Source: Antarctobacter albus
GTDB lineage: Bacteria; Pseudomonadota; Alphaproteobacteria; Rhodobacterales; Rhodobacteraceae
DNA: 64,000 bases
Assembly (NCBI RefSeq): GCF_900101505.1
Contig: NZ_FMZI01000002.1
Coordinates: 434,001-498,000 of the forward strand
Direction: 5' to 3'
The translations under genes were made by a program, and so were the position numbers. The notes under the pieces are model-generated. The model was given only the letters and a program-made list of their open reading frames with translations. It searched no databases and was not told where the DNA came from. This document shows, in pieces, positions 9,434 to 18,326 of the stretch; positions within the stretch are counted from its first letter, which is position 1, and each line of letters starts with the position of its first letter.

Positions 9434-10165
9434 ATGAGCGGGAACAAGACGGCGCTGGTGATTTCGGCCCATGCGGCGGATTTCGTCTGGCGATGTGGCG
9501 GCGCGATCGCCCTGCATGCAGAGATGGGATACGAGGTGACTGTGGCCTGCCTGTCCTTCGGGGAAAGGGGCGAAAGCGCGCGGCTCTGGAAGGAAGGCAA
9601 GAGCCTGCAGGAGGTCAAGGACATCCGCCGGGGCGAGGCCGAGGCGGCGGCCGAGGCGCTGGGGGCGCATGACCTGGTTTGCTACGATCTTGGCGATTAT
9701 CCCCTGCACCTCGAGCGGGAGGACAAGTTCGCGCTGGTGGACCTGATCCGCAAGGTTCAGCCGAACTTCATGATGAGCCACTCGCAGTACGACCCCTACA
9801 ACACCGACCATATGTACATGACCCAGATCGCGCTGGAGGCCCGCATGGTGGCGCAGGCATGGGGGCACAATCCGGGCGAAAAGGTACTGGGCGCGCCGCA
9901 GCTTTACCTCTTCGAACCGCACCAGACCGAGCAGATGGGATGGAAGCCGGATGTCTTCCTCGACATCACGCCGGTCTGGGAGAAGAAGCGCGCGGCTATG
10001 GAAGCCATGCAGGGCCAGGTCCACCTCTGGGACTATTACACCCGCGTCGCACAGCAACGTGCCAACCATTTCAAGCGCAACTCGGGCGGCCAGTCCGGCG
10101 GGCGCGACTGCCAGTATGCGGAAGGTTTCCAGTCGATCTTTCCCCGCACCGTGGATGAGCTGTGA
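9434..10165 (+). CDS. galB: 4-Oxalomesaconate hydratase, GalB type (PIG-L fold)
   Basis: 243 residues of the zinc-dependent PIG-L/LmbE deacetylase fold. The N-terminal SAHAADFVWRCGGAIALHAE closely resembles GalB of Pseudomonas putida, which hydrates 4-oxalomesaconate to 4-carboxy-4-hydroxy-2-oxoadipate; a later DPYNTDH supplies further metal ligands. The canonical deacetylase AHPDD is altered, as in the GalB group. The start follows GCGGAGGAGG. It is the first gene of an operon that also holds the tautomerase and aldolase of the same route, which makes this assignment strong. Confidence 0.85.
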   Translation: MSGNKTALVISAHAADFVWRCGGAIALHAEMGYEVTVACLSFGERGESARLWKEGKSLQEVKDIRRGEAEAAAEALGAHDLVCYDLGDYPLHLEREDKFALVDLIRKVQPNFMMSHSQYDPYNTDHMYMTQIALEARMVAQAWGHNPGEKVLGAPQLYLFEPHQTEQMGWKPDVFLDITPVWEKKRAAMEAMQGQVHLWDYYTRVAQQRANHFKRNSGGQSGGRDCQYAEGFQSIFPRTVDEL

Positions 10166-10173
10166 GGGCGGTC

Positions 10174-11139
10174 ATGACAGAGCCAACCAATCCCAACTTC
10201 GACATCGCGCACCTTGGCCATGTCGAGATCTATACCGACAGGTTCGACGAGAGCCTGGATTTCTTCACGCGGGTCTTCGGGCTGAAGCTTTCGGGGCGCG
10301 AGGGGGATAGCGCCTATCTGCGCGCCTGGGACGATTACGAGTTCCACTCGATGAAACTCACCGCGCATGAGACGACCGGCGTGGGCCATGTTGCCTATCG
10401 CTGTTCCTCGCCCGAGGCGCTGGCGCGCCGGGTCGCGGCCGTCGAGGCCTCTGATTACAAGGTGCTGGGCTGGACAGAGGGCGACATGGGCCACGGGCCG
10501 TCTTTCCGGTTCGAGGATCCCTTCGGCCATGTCTTTGAGCTCTACTGGGAGACGGTGAAATATCAGGCCCCGCCCGAGGATGCCTCGGCGCTCAAGAACC
10601 TCTCCAGCCGGTTTCACGCGCAGGGGATCTCGCCCCGGCGGATCGACCATGTGAACCTTCTGGGTGAGGACGTGTCCGAGTTCCGCCGCTTTGTCGAAAC
10701 CTGCCTCGGCCACCGGGTGACGGAACTGATCCAGCTGGACAACGGGCGGATGGGCGGTTGCTGGTTCACCTGCAATAACAAGACCTACGATCTTGTCTGT
10801 TCCGAGGAACGGGGCGGCGGGCAGAAGCGTCTGCATCATGTGACTTACGCCACCGACCAGCGTGAGGACATCTTGCGCGCCGCCGACATCTACCTAGAAA
10901 ATGGCGTCCACATCGAGACCGGTCCCCACAAACACGCGATCCAGGGGTCCTTCTTCCTCTATGCTTGGGAACCGGCGGGCAACCGGATCGAACTGGCCAA
11001 TGCCGGCGCGCGGCTGATGCTGGCCCCCGACTGGGAGCCGGTGGTCTGGACCGAGGCGGACCGCAAGAAGGGCCAGGCCTGGGGGCTGAAGACCATCGAG
11101 AGCTTCCACACGCATGGCACGCCGCCTGTCGAACGGTAG
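10174..11139 (+). CDS. VOC-family extradiol ring-cleavage dioxygenase
   Basis: 321 residues made of two VOC modules, like catechol 2,3-dioxygenase and BphC. In the C-terminal module the iron triad is visible: His159 (RIDHVNLL), the LHHVTY His pair at 221-222, and Glu273 (NRIELANAG). This predicts an Fe(II) type I extradiol dioxygenase. ATG 10174 is preferred to GTG 10162 because GAGGG sits upstream. It lies between the hydratase and aldolase genes of the 4-oxalomesaconate route, where LigAB, DesB or GalA (a different, LigB-type fold) would normally supply ring cleavage. The ring substrate cannot be read from sequence; a protocatechuate- or gallate-like catechol is inferred from context. Confidence 0.82.
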   Translation: MTEPTNPNFDIAHLGHVEIYTDRFDESLDFFTRVFGLKLSGREGDSAYLRAWDDYEFHSMKLTAHETTGVGHVAYRCSSPEALARRVAAVEASDYKVLGWTEGDMGHGPSFRFEDPFGHVFELYWETVKYQAPPEDASALKNLSSRFHAQGISPRRIDHVNLLGEDVSEFRRFVETCLGHRVTELIQLDNGRMGGCWFTCNNKTYDLVCSEERGGGQKRLHHVTYATDQREDILRAADIYLENGVHIETGPHKHAIQGSFFLYAWEPAGNRIELANAGARLMLAPDWEPVVWTEADRKKGQAWGLKTIESFHTHGTPPVER

Positions 11140-11141
11140 GT

Positions 11142-11170
11142 CGGGGCTGCGCCCCGTTTGGGGTATTTTG
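11142..11170 (+). repeat. GC hairpin plus TTTGGGGTATTTT tail, roseobacter-style intergenic element
   Basis: CGGGGC-TGC-GCCCCG (11142-11156) forms a tight hairpin and is followed by TTTGGGGTATTTTG and then GACCAAGAAGAAA. I recall near-identical hairpin-plus-tail elements between many Rhodobacteraceae genes, but this is from memory. It may act as a partial terminator or RNA stabiliser between the dioxygenase and aldolase genes. The ribosome binding site of the next gene lies just downstream. Confidence 0.5.
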
Positions 11171-11198
11171 ACCAAGAAGAAACAGGGAGGCGCGCATC

Positions 11199-11870
11199 AT
11201 GGGTGTCGTTGTGCAGAATGTCGAGCGGTGTGAGCCGGAGCTGATCGCGCGGTTGGGGGCGGCGGGGGTCGCCACGGTACACGAGGCGATGGGGCGGCGC
11301 GGACTGATGTCCTCTGCCATGCGGCCCATTCAGCAGGACATGGGGCTCGCCGGGTCGGCGGTGACGATCAGCGCGCCGCCGGGCGACAACTGGATGGTGC
11401 ACGTGGCGATCGAGCAGTTGCGGGACGGCGATATTCTGGTGCTGGCCCCGACCGCGCCCTGCGACATGGGGTATTTCGGTGACCTCCTGGCGACAAGCGC
11501 GATGGCACGGGGGTGCCGGGCGCTGGTGATCGACGCGGGCGTGCGGGACACGCGCGACCTGCGTCAGATGGGCTTTCACGTCTGGTCCACGGCGGTTTCG
11601 GCCCAGGGCACGGTCAAGGAGACTCCGGGCAGCGTGAACGTGCCGGTGATCTGCGCGGGCGCGCTGGTCAATCCGGGCGACGTGGTGGTGGCCGACGACG
11701 ACGGCGTCTGCGTCGTGCCGCGCGCCGAGGCGGCGGCGGTGATGCAGAAGGCACAGGCGCGGCTGGACGCGGAAGAGGCCAAGCGGCAGCGGCTGGCCGC
11801 GGGTGAGTTGGGGCTGGACATCTACGACATGCGCGGACGGCTGGCCGACAAGGGGCTGAAATATGTCTGA
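11199..11870 (+). CDS. galC: 4-Carboxy-4-hydroxy-2-oxoadipate aldolase (RraA-like, GalC/LigK type)
   Basis: 223 residues of the class II HMG/CHA aldolase family, which shares the RraA fold. The signature [24 protein letters not shown] carries the Arg and Asp used to bind pyruvate and metal. The reaction splits 4-carboxy-4-hydroxy-2-oxoadipate into pyruvate and oxaloacetate, and such enzymes usually also decarboxylate oxaloacetate. It lies beside the hydratase and tautomerase that form its substrate, and its end overlaps the next start by 8 bases. The regulator RraA has the same fold but would not be expected in this operon. Confidence 0.87.
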   Translation: MGVVVQNVERCEPELIARLGAAGVATVHEAMGRRGLMSSAMRPIQQDMGLAGSAVTISAPPGDNWMVHVAIEQLRDGDILVLAPTAPCDMGYFGDLLATSAMARGCRALVIDAGVRDTRDLRQMGFHVWSTAVSAQGTVKETPGSVNVPVICAGALVNPGDVVVADDDGVCVVPRAEAAAVMQKAQARLDAEEAKRQRLAAGELGLDIYDMRGRLADKGLKYV

Positions 11871-12930
11871 GGGCCTGCCGGTCATGTGGATGCGCGGCGG
11901 CACGTCGAAGGGCGGGTATTTCCTGGCCTCGGATCTGCCCCGGGCCGAAGCGGCGCGGGACGCGGTGTTGCTGGGGATCATGGGCTCTCCCGATCCGCGC
12001 CAGATCGACGGCATGGGCGGGGGTGATCCGCTGACCTCGAAGGTGGCGGTGGTTCGGCCCTCGGAACGCGAGGGGGTCGACGTGGATTACCTCTTCCTGC
12101 AGGTCTTCGTGGATCGGGCGCTGGTCACGGATGCGCAGAACTGCGGCAATATCCTGGCGGGTGTCGGACCTTTCGCCATCGAGCGCGGGCTGGTGCCGGT
12201 GCGGGGCGCGGAAACCCCGGTGACGATCTGGATGGAGAACACGGGCCAGGTGGCGGTGGCGCGGGTGGCGACGCCGGGCGGGCGTGTCGCCTATGCGGGG
12301 GATGCACGCATCGACGGGGTTCCGGGGCGGGCGGCGCCGGTGCCGATCGCCTTTCGCGATACCGCCGGGTCCAGTTGCGGGGCGCTCTTTCCCAGCGGAC
12401 AGGTGGTGGATGTCATCGACGGTGTCGAGGTGACGCTGATCGACAACGGCATGCCCTGTGTCATGCTGCGGGCCTCGGACCTGGGGATCGCGGGCGACGA
12501 GGCGCCGGAGGTGCTGGAGGCGGATGAGACCCTGCGCGCACGGCTGGAGGCGATCCGCCTGGCCGCGGGACCGATCATGAACCTCGGCGACGTGACGGAG
12601 AAATCCGTGCCCAAGATGACGCTGGTCAGCGCGCCGCGCGCGGGCGGTGCGATCGCGACGCGGACCTTCATCCCGCATCGCTGTCACAAGGCGATCGGGG
12701 TGCTGGGGGCGGTCAGCGTGGCCACTGCCTGCCTGACCGTGGGGGCCGTGGGCCATGACCTTGCCGTCTTGCCACGGGGCAATCCCAAGCCGTTGTCAGT
12801 GGAACACCCAACCGGCGAGATGACCGTGGTCGGGCACCTTGAGGGTGGCGAGGTGACGCGCGCCGAGGTGCTGCGCACCGCACGCAAGCTGATGGATGGC
12901 ATTGTCTTTCCCAAGGAGGTCGAGGCATGA
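11863..12930 (+). CDS. galD: 4-Oxalomesaconate tautomerase, GalD type (PrpF family)
   Basis: 355 residues. The N-terminal [19 protein letters not shown] and the central GNCGN-like motif ([20 protein letters not shown]) are typical of the PrpF/GalD isomerases, which fold like diaminopimelate epimerase. GalD converts the keto form of 4-oxalomesaconate to the enol form used by GalB. It overlaps genes on both sides (8 and 4 bases), so it is embedded in the operon. A PrpF role (2-methylaconitate isomerase) is possible by family but not by context. Confidence 0.86.
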   Translation: MSEGLPVMWMRGGTSKGGYFLASDLPRAEAARDAVLLGIMGSPDPRQIDGMGGGDPLTSKVAVVRPSEREGVDVDYLFLQVFVDRALVTDAQNCGNILAGVGPFAIERGLVPVRGAETPVTIWMENTGQVAVARVATPGGRVAYAGDARIDGVPGRAAPVPIAFRDTAGSSCGALFPSGQVVDVIDGVEVTLIDNGMPCVMLRASDLGIAGDEAPEVLEADETLRARLEAIRLAAGPIMNLGDVTEKSVPKMTLVSAPRAGGAIATRTFIPHRCHKAIGVLGAVSVATACLTVGAVGHDLAVLPRGNPKPLSVEHPTGEMTVVGHLEGGEVTRAEVLRTARKLMDGIVFPKEVEA

Positions 12931-13814
12931 GCGAGATGACACCAGGCTATCTGCCGTTTCACCCGTCGCCGAGAAAGCCGGACTATCACCCGCCCGAGGG
13001 GGCCGTGGACGCGCATTGTCATGTCTTTGGCCCCGGCGCGGTGTTTCCCTACGCGCCAGAGCGGAAATACACGCCCTGCGATGCGCCTAAGGAAAAGCTG
13101 TTCGAGCTGCGCGATTTCCTGGGGTTCGCGCGCAACGTGATCGTGCAGGCCAGCTGTCATGGCAAGGACAACGCGGCGCTTGTCGACGCGCTGGAGGCAT
13201 CGGACGGTCTGGCGCGGGGTATCGCCATCGTGGGCGCCGACGTCGATGACGCGGAATTGCAGGCGCTGCACGCGGCCGGTGTGCGCGGCGTGCGGTTCAA
13301 CTTCGTCAAGCGGCTGGTCGACGCGACACCACACGAGGTCTTTGAACGGATCGCCGCCAAGGTCGCGCGGCTGGGCTGGCATATCGTCGTCTATTTCGAG
13401 GGGCAGGACCTGGCAGAGGTGGCGCCGCTGGTGCGGCGCCTGCCGGGGATCGTCGTTGTCGATCACATGGGGCGGCCCGATGTCACCGAGGGCGTCGAAG
13501 GCGTGGGCTTTCGCGCCTTCATGGAGTTCCTTGCCGAGGATACGCGGTACTGGGTCAAGGTCTCCTGTCCCGAACGGCTGACCGTTGCGGGGCCTCCCTA
13601 TGACGATGTGGTGCCCTTTGCCCGGGCGCTGGTCGAGAGGTTCCCGGACCGGGTGCTCTGGGGCACCGACTGGCCGCATCCCAACATGAAAAGCCATGTG
13701 CCCGACGACGGGGCGCTGGTCGACGTGATCCCGCGGATCGCGGTCACGGCAGACTTGCGGCAGCGCTTGCTGGTGGACAACCCGATGCGGCTTTACTGGC
13801 CGGAAGAGGCATGA
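12927..13814 (+). CDS. ligI: 2-Pyrone-4,6-dicarboxylate lactonase, LigI type
   Basis: 295 residues of the amidohydrolase superfamily. It carries VDAHCHVFGPG (the HxH motif after strand 1) followed by FPYAPERKYTPCDAP, a stretch characteristic of LigI, and ends with WGTDWPHPN bearing the catalytic Asp. LigI hydrolyses 2-pyrone-4,6-dicarboxylate to 4-oxalomesaconate without needing a metal. Its presence shows that the ring-cleavage product is channelled through the pyrone, which links the protocatechuate 4,5-cleavage and gallate routes. It overlaps galD and the transporter gene by 4 bases each. Confidence 0.9.
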   Translation: MSEMTPGYLPFHPSPRKPDYHPPEGAVDAHCHVFGPGAVFPYAPERKYTPCDAPKEKLFELRDFLGFARNVIVQASCHGKDNAALVDALEASDGLARGIAIVGADVDDAELQALHAAGVRGVRFNFVKRLVDATPHEVFERIAAKVARLGWHIVVYFEGQDLAEVAPLVRRLPGIVVVDHMGRPDVTEGVEGVGFRAFMEFLAEDTRYWVKVSCPERLTVAGPPYDDVVPFARALVERFPDRVLWGTDWPHPNMKSHVPDDGALVDVIPRIAVTADLRQRLLVDNPMRLYWPEEA

Positions 13815-15727
13815 GGCCCGCAACGGGCATCCGGGCGCCCCTGGTGGCGGTGCTGGCGACGACGATGGTCGTGGCCTGCATTCTGTGGAACATCGAGGCG
13901 CCCACACGGCTGGGCGTGGCGGTTCTGACGCAACAGTACATGGCGCTGCAACTGGGGCTGGCGCTGACCATCGCCTACCTGAATTTCGACCTGCGCGGAC
14001 AGGAAAAGGATCGCACGGGCTGGATCGACGGCGGGATCGCCCTGACTGCCTTTGGCGTGCTGATGTACGCCGCCTGGGATTTCGTCTGGCTGCTGCGGGA
14101 ACAGCCCTACCGGCCCTGGCAAATCACGCTGGTCGGAACCGTCGTCGTGATCGCGGTGATGGAAGGCGTGCGGCGCCGCGCGGGCTGGATGCTGTTCGGG
14201 ATCGTCGGTGTTTTCCTGGTCTACGCCCTGTTCGCGGACAAGGTGCCCGGGCGGCTCATCGGCAAGGAGCTTTCGCCGGTGCGGCTGGTGCAATACGTGG
14301 GTTTCGATCCGAACGCGGTGTTTTCCACGCCGCTTGCGGTGGGGACGATCATCGTGCTGCTGTTTGTCTTTTTCGGCAAGCTGCTGTTCGCCGCCGGGGG
14401 CGGGGCCTTTTTCACCGATCTGGCGATGGCGGCCACGGGCCGGTCGCGCGGGGGCAGTGCCAAGATTTCGGTCGTGGGCTCGGCGCTCTTCGGCTCGATC
14501 TCCGGGTCTGCGGTGTCCAACGTCGTGACGACCGGGGTCGTGACCATCCCGCTGATGCAACGCGGCGGCTATACCAAACGCGACGCCGGCGCGATCGAGG
14601 CGGTGGCCTCGACCGGTGGACAGCTGACGCCGCCGATCATGGGCGCGGCGGCCTTCCTGATGGCCGAGTTCCTGGACATTTCCTATTTCACCGTGGCTGG
14701 CGCTGCCCTGTTGCCCGCGGCGCTGTATTACTTCAGCGTCTTCCTGCAGGTGGACCTGATTGCCGGACGGGATCGGATTGCGCCCTCGGACGTGGACGGG
14801 CTGACCGTGCGGCAGGTCCTGCGCGAGGGCTGGCATTTCGTCATTCCCTTTGGTGTGCTGCTGGGTGCCTTGTTCTGGTGGCGGATGGACCCGGCGGATT
14901 CCGCGCTGCTTTCGGCACTGGCCATCGTTGTCGTCAGTTTCCTGCGCAGCTATCGCGGCCAGCGTTTGACGCTGAAGACGCTTGGGAAGACATTCGTCGA
15001 GACCGGAACCGGCATGGTGGACCTGATCCTGGTCGTGGCGGCGGCGGGGTTTGTCATCGGCATCCTGAACATCACCGGTCTGGGCTTTGCGTTGACCCTG
15101 GTGCTGGTGGATGCGGTGGGGGCGAATGTCGTGCTGCTGCTGGGCATCTCGGCGGTGATCTGCATCGTGCTGGGCATGGGGATGCCGACCTCCGGTGTCT
15201 ATGTCCTGCTGGCGGCGCTGGTGGCGCCCTCGCTGGTCGAGGCGGGGATCGACCAGATCGCGGCGCATCTGTTCATTCTCTACTTCGGCATGATGTCGAT
15301 GATCACGCCGCCCGTGGCATTGGCGGCCTTTGCCGCCGCGACGATCACCAGGGACGATCCGCTTGGCACCGGGCTGGCGGCGATGCGGGTGGGCTGGGCG
15401 GCCTTCATCCTGCCCTTTGTCTTTGTCGCCACGCCCGAGATCCTGATGCAGGGCGGCTGGGCCGGGATCGCGCTGAACCTGGGGCTTGCGCTGATCGGGG
15501 TTGGCGCGGTGACGGCCGGGATCGTTGGGTTCTGGGGCAATCGCCTGTCGATGGTCCTGCGGCTGGGACTGGTGGCGCTGGGGATCGTGACCCTGCCGCT
15601 GGGGTTCCTGCCCGGGGCGGCGGCCTGGCACATTCCGGCGGCATTGGCGGTGGTCGTGCTGGCCGTGGTTCTGAGACTGCGCGCCCGCGCAGGTGAAAAA
15701 ACAAATCAAGGGAGGAGAACGACATGA
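13811..15727 (+). CDS. TRAP transporter fused permease (TAXI class, small plus large membrane subunits)
   Basis: 638 residues, almost entirely hydrophobic helices. The first about 180 residues correspond to the small DctQ-like part, and the rest to the DctM-like large subunit with conserved glycine-rich helices (GSISGSAVSNVVTTGVVTIP, GQLTPPIMGAAAF, LGMGMPTSGVYVL). Fused permeases of this type pair with TAXI binding proteins, and one follows immediately with a 4-base overlap. Uptake should be driven by a Na+ or H+ gradient. From the operon, the cargo is predicted to be an aromatic acid or pyrone-type dicarboxylate. Confidence 0.92.
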   Translation: MRPATGIRAPLVAVLATTMVVACILWNIEAPTRLGVAVLTQQYMALQLGLALTIAYLNFDLRGQEKDRTGWIDGGIALTAFGVLMYAAWDFVWLLREQPYRPWQITLVGTVVVIAVMEGVRRRAGWMLFGIVGVFLVYALFADKVPGRLIGKELSPVRLVQYVGFDPNAVFSTPLAVGTIIVLLFVFFGKLLFAAGGGAFFTDLAMAATGRSRGGSAKISVVGSALFGSISGSAVSNVVTTGVVTIPLMQRGGYTKRDAGAIEAVASTGGQLTPPIMGAAAFLMAEFLDISYFTVAGAALLPAALYYFSVFLQVDLIAGRDRIAPSDVDGLTVRQVLREGWHFVIPFGVLLGALFWWRMDPADSALLSALAIVVVSFLRSYRGQRLTLKTLGKTFVETGTGMVDLILVVAAAGFVIGILNITGLGFALTLVLVDAVGANVVLLLGISAVICIVLGMGMPTSGVYVLLAALVAPSLVEAGIDQIAAHLFILYFGMMSMITPPVALAAFAAATITRDDPLGTGLAAMRVGWAAFILPFVFVATPEILMQGGWAGIALNLGLALIGVGAVTAGIVGFWGNRLSMVLRLGLVALGIVTLPLGFLPGAAAWHIPAALAVVVLAVVLRLRARAGEKTNQGRRTT

Positions 15728-16698
15728 CATGTCTCAAGGGAACGATCCTGGGCGGCGCGCTTGCGCTGACGCTTGGCGTCGGGGCGGCGACGGCACAGGT
15801 GGTGACGGTGGCCAGCGGTGCACAGGGATCGCTGGCCTACAACACCGGGCAGGCGGTGGCCAAGGTGGCGAACGAGGCGGGGATCATCGCCCGGACCCAG
15901 CCGCTGGTGGGCTACCTGCCACTGATCAACTCGGGCGAGGTGGACTTCGGGTTCTCGAACGGGGTCGAGGCGGAATATGCCTATACCGGCACCGGAAACT
16001 ATGACCGCGCCCATCCCAACATGCGGCTGGTGGGCACGATGTTCCCGCTGACCACCTCGATCATGGCGCCCTGCGACCTGGGCCTGACCTCTGTCGCGGA
16101 CCTCAAGGAACAGGCCGGGGACCTGCGCATCGCGTCGGAATATACCTCGTCCACCATCATCCCCTTCTACATCGCCGGTGGCCTTGCCAATGCGGGCCTC
16201 GGCTATGACGATTTCCAGCAGGTGCCGGTGGCCAGTTTCGTGGCCGGCATCAACGCCCTGGGCGATGAACTGGTCGATGTGGCATTGGTCAGCCTGAACT
16301 CGGGCGCCGGTCAACAGGCGGCGGTCAAGCTGCAGGACCGTGGCGGGCTCTGCTACATCTCGCTGGACAACTCCGAGGCGGGGCAGGCGGCCTTCAAGGA
16401 ATTCCTACCGGCGGGCAACATCGTGACCCTGCCGCAGAACGACAAGATCAACGGGCTGCAGGACTACGGCGCCAACCTGATGGCGATCCCGTGGGTGCTG
16501 CTGACCAACGGCGATGTGGACGATGACCTTGTCTACGAGATGACCAAGGCCGTGGTCGAGGGCAAGGAGGCGCTCAAGGCCAGCTTTGGCGCCTTTGCCC
16601 GCGCGGATGCCGCGACGATGGCCCCGGCCTCGAAGGTGCCCTACCACCCCGGCGCACTGAAATATTTTGAAGAAGCCGGGATCGCGGTCGGTCAATGA
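15724..16698 (+). CDS. TAXI-family TRAP transporter substrate-binding protein
   Basis: 324 residues with an N-terminal Sec signal (ILGGALALTLGVGAATAQ) and the TAXI opening VTVASGAQGSLAYNTGQAVAKV. This periplasmic receptor hands substrate to the fused permease encoded just upstream. TAXI receptors bind varied anionic ligands, and most have no known ligand; the surrounding operon suggests an aromatic or pyrone carboxylate. A strong hairpin follows the stop, as often seen after binding-protein genes that must be made in excess. Confidence 0.92.
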   Translation: MTCLKGTILGGALALTLGVGAATAQVVTVASGAQGSLAYNTGQAVAKVANEAGIIARTQPLVGYLPLINSGEVDFGFSNGVEAEYAYTGTGNYDRAHPNMRLVGTMFPLTTSIMAPCDLGLTSVADLKEQAGDLRIASEYTSSTIIPFYIAGGLANAGLGYDDFQQVPVASFVAGINALGDELVDVALVSLNSGAGQQAAVKLQDRGGLCYISLDNSEAGQAAFKEFLPAGNIVTLPQNDKINGLQDYGANLMAIPWVLLTNGDVDDDLVYEMTKAVVEGKEALKASFGAFARADAATMAPASKVPYHPGALKYFEEAGIAVGQ

Positions 16699-16705
16699 CA
16701 GGGGC

Positions 16706-16730
16706 GGCGCGCGGGCCGGTTCCGCGCGCC
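16706..16730 (+). terminator. Hairpin after the TAXI receptor gene (attenuator or mRNA stabiliser)
   Basis: GGCGCGCGG (16706-16714) and CCGCGCGCC (16722-16730) form a perfect 9-bp stem with a 7-base loop. No U-tract follows, and the next gene starts 24 bases later, so it more likely protects the receptor mRNA or lets only part of transcription through than fully terminates. Confidence 0.55.
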
Positions 16731-16753
16731 GATCATACAGGAAAGGGACGGGC

Positions 16754-17413
16754 ATGATGACCCAGGTGACGGCCGGGGACGGCCATGTGCTGGACTGCTG
16801 GCTGGCTGAGGCCGAGGGCCAAAGAAAGGGCGGGATCGTGGTCCTGCAAGAGATCTTTGGCGTGACGGACCAGCTGAAGGCAGTTGCGGCGCGCTACGCG
16901 GCGCAGGGCTATGACGTGGCGGTGCCCGCGCTCTTCGACCGCCAGGCAAAGGGCATGGTGATCCCCTTTTCCGAGGCGCCCCGGGGGCGGGACCTGATGC
17001 TGGCCTCGGACCCGGAGCAGGTGATGATGGACGTCGAGGCGAGCATTGCGATGCTGGCAGCGCGCGGTGGCAAGGTGGCGGTGATCGGCTTTTGCTGGGG
17101 CGGCGGGCTGGCATTGCGCGCGGCGCAGGTCTTGCCCGTGGCCTGTGCGGTGTCCTTTTACGGAACACGGCTGGATTCCTACCAGACCGCCCCGCTGGTG
17201 GCGCCGGTGCAGGGGCACTGGGGAACCGAGGACAGCCATGTTCCGCCCGAGATGCTGGAGGCGGCACGGGCCTACTGGCCGGGGATGGAGGTCTTTACCT
17301 ACGAGCACGCCGGCCATGCCTTTGCCAACGAGGCGCGGCCTGCCGATCATGTCCCCGAGGCCGCCGAGCTGGCCCATGACAGAACAGCGGAGTTCATTGC
17401 GCGCCATGTCTGA
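16754..17413 (+). CDS. Dienelactone hydrolase family protein
   Basis: 219 residues from ATG 16754, behind GAAAGGGA. It has the alpha/beta hydrolase fold with the DLH-type Cys nucleophile in IGFCWGGG, the Asp in HWGTEDSHVPP and the His in YEHAGHAF, in the expected order. Classical members open dienelactones in chloroaromatic and related pathways. Here it may act on a lactone or pyrone by-product of the upstream route, but this is inferred from position. It overlaps the next gene by 8 bases. Confidence 0.85.
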   Translation: MMTQVTAGDGHVLDCWLAEAEGQRKGGIVVLQEIFGVTDQLKAVAARYAAQGYDVAVPALFDRQAKGMVIPFSEAPRGRDLMLASDPEQVMMDVEASIAMLAARGGKVAVIGFCWGGGLALRAAQVLPVACAVSFYGTRLDSYQTAPLVAPVQGHWGTEDSHVPPEMLEAARAYWPGMEVFTYEHAGHAFANEARPADHVPEAAELAHDRTAEFIARHV

Positions 17414-18293
17414 ACGTATCGCTTTCGTCGGGCTTGGAGAGGCGGCCACGGCCTTTGTCGAAGGCTGGGGAGCCGGGCGGGCGGCGTCGGTCCGGGCCTA
17501 TGACATCAAGTCGGCCTCCGCCGACACCGCGCCGGAGATCGCCGACCGGGCCGCACGATTGGGTGTGATCGCCTGCGCCAGCGCCGCCGAGGCGCTGGAC
17601 GGGGCGGACCTGGTCTTTTGCACCGTGACCGCCGACCAGGCCGTTGCGGCGGCAGAATCCTATGCGCCTGACCTGCCGAATGGTGCGCTCTGGTGCGACC
17701 TGAACAGCTGTGCGCCGGCCTCCAAGGCGCGCGCCTCCGAGGCCGTGATCGCTGCGGGCGGGCGCTATCTGGACGTGGCGGTCATGGCGCCGGTCTATCC
17801 CAAACGCAACATGGTGCCCTGCCTGCTGGCCGGGCCGGAAGCACAGGAGGTCGCACCGCTGTTGCAGGCCCTGCCGATGAACGTGAAGGTGGCGGGGGAC
17901 ACGGTCGGCCGGGCCTCGTCGATCAAGCTGGTGCGCTCGATCATGGTCAAGGGGATGGAGGCGCTGACGGCGGAATGCGTGCTGGCGGCTGTGGCCGCAG
18001 GGGTCGAGGACGAGGTCTTTCCCTCGTTGAAGGAGGGCCATCCCAAGATCGACGTGCCCAGCCGTGCCGCCTACAACTTTGAACGCAGCCTTGTGCATGG
18101 CGTGCGGCGCGGGGCGGAAATGGACGAGGCGGCACGCATGTTGTCGGACATGGGCCTGGACGGGGGCATGTCCGCCGCTGCGGCGAACTGGCAGCGTGCA
18201 CTGGCCACCACCGGGCTGGAACTGCCCGAGGGCGACGTGCCGGATCACCTGTGGTTCGCGCGCGAATACCTGAAACGCTTGCAAAAGGGGTAG
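17406..18293 (+). CDS. NAD(P)-dependent dehydrogenase, 6PGDH-like with DUF1932 C-terminus
   Basis: 295 residues. An N-terminal Rossmann domain begins IAFVGLGEAATAFVEGWG (GxGxxA pattern) and the beta-hydroxyacid dehydrogenase core has LWCDLNSCAP. The C-terminal helical half (AAYNFERSLVHGVRRGAEM) matches DUF1932. It is the last gene of the ring-cleavage operon. In the protocatechuate 4,5-route an NAD(P) dehydrogenase (LigC, of a different family) oxidises the ring-cleavage aldehyde to the pyrone that LigI opens. This gene is the only dehydrogenase in the operon and could fill that step, but that is a hypothesis. Confidence 0.8.
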   Translation: MSERIAFVGLGEAATAFVEGWGAGRAASVRAYDIKSASADTAPEIADRAARLGVIACASAAEALDGADLVFCTVTADQAVAAAESYAPDLPNGALWCDLNSCAPASKARASEAVIAAGGRYLDVAVMAPVYPKRNMVPCLLAGPEAQEVAPLLQALPMNVKVAGDTVGRASSIKLVRSIMVKGMEALTAECVLAAVAAGVEDEVFPSLKEGHPKIDVPSRAAYNFERSLVHGVRRGAEMDEAARMLSDMGLDGGMSAAAANWQRALATTGLELPEGDVPDHLWFAREYLKRLQKG

Positions 18294-18295
18294 GC

Positions 18296-18314
18296 GCGGG
18301 CCGCGGCGGCCCGC
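18296..18314. terminator. Bidirectional hairpin between convergent operons
   Basis: GCGGGCC (18296-18302), loop GCGGC, then GGCCCGC (18308-18314). It lies just after the rightward dehydrogenase stop and 13 bases before the end of the leftward monooxygenase gene, so it can serve both. No U-tract follows on either strand. Confidence 0.6.
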
Positions 18315-18326
18315 ACCCCGTATGTG

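Noticed and set aside
13793-15730. Long leftward open frame opposite the TRAP permease
   Set aside because: His/Gln/Arg/Asp-rich composition is a shadow of a hydrophobic membrane gene on the other strand.
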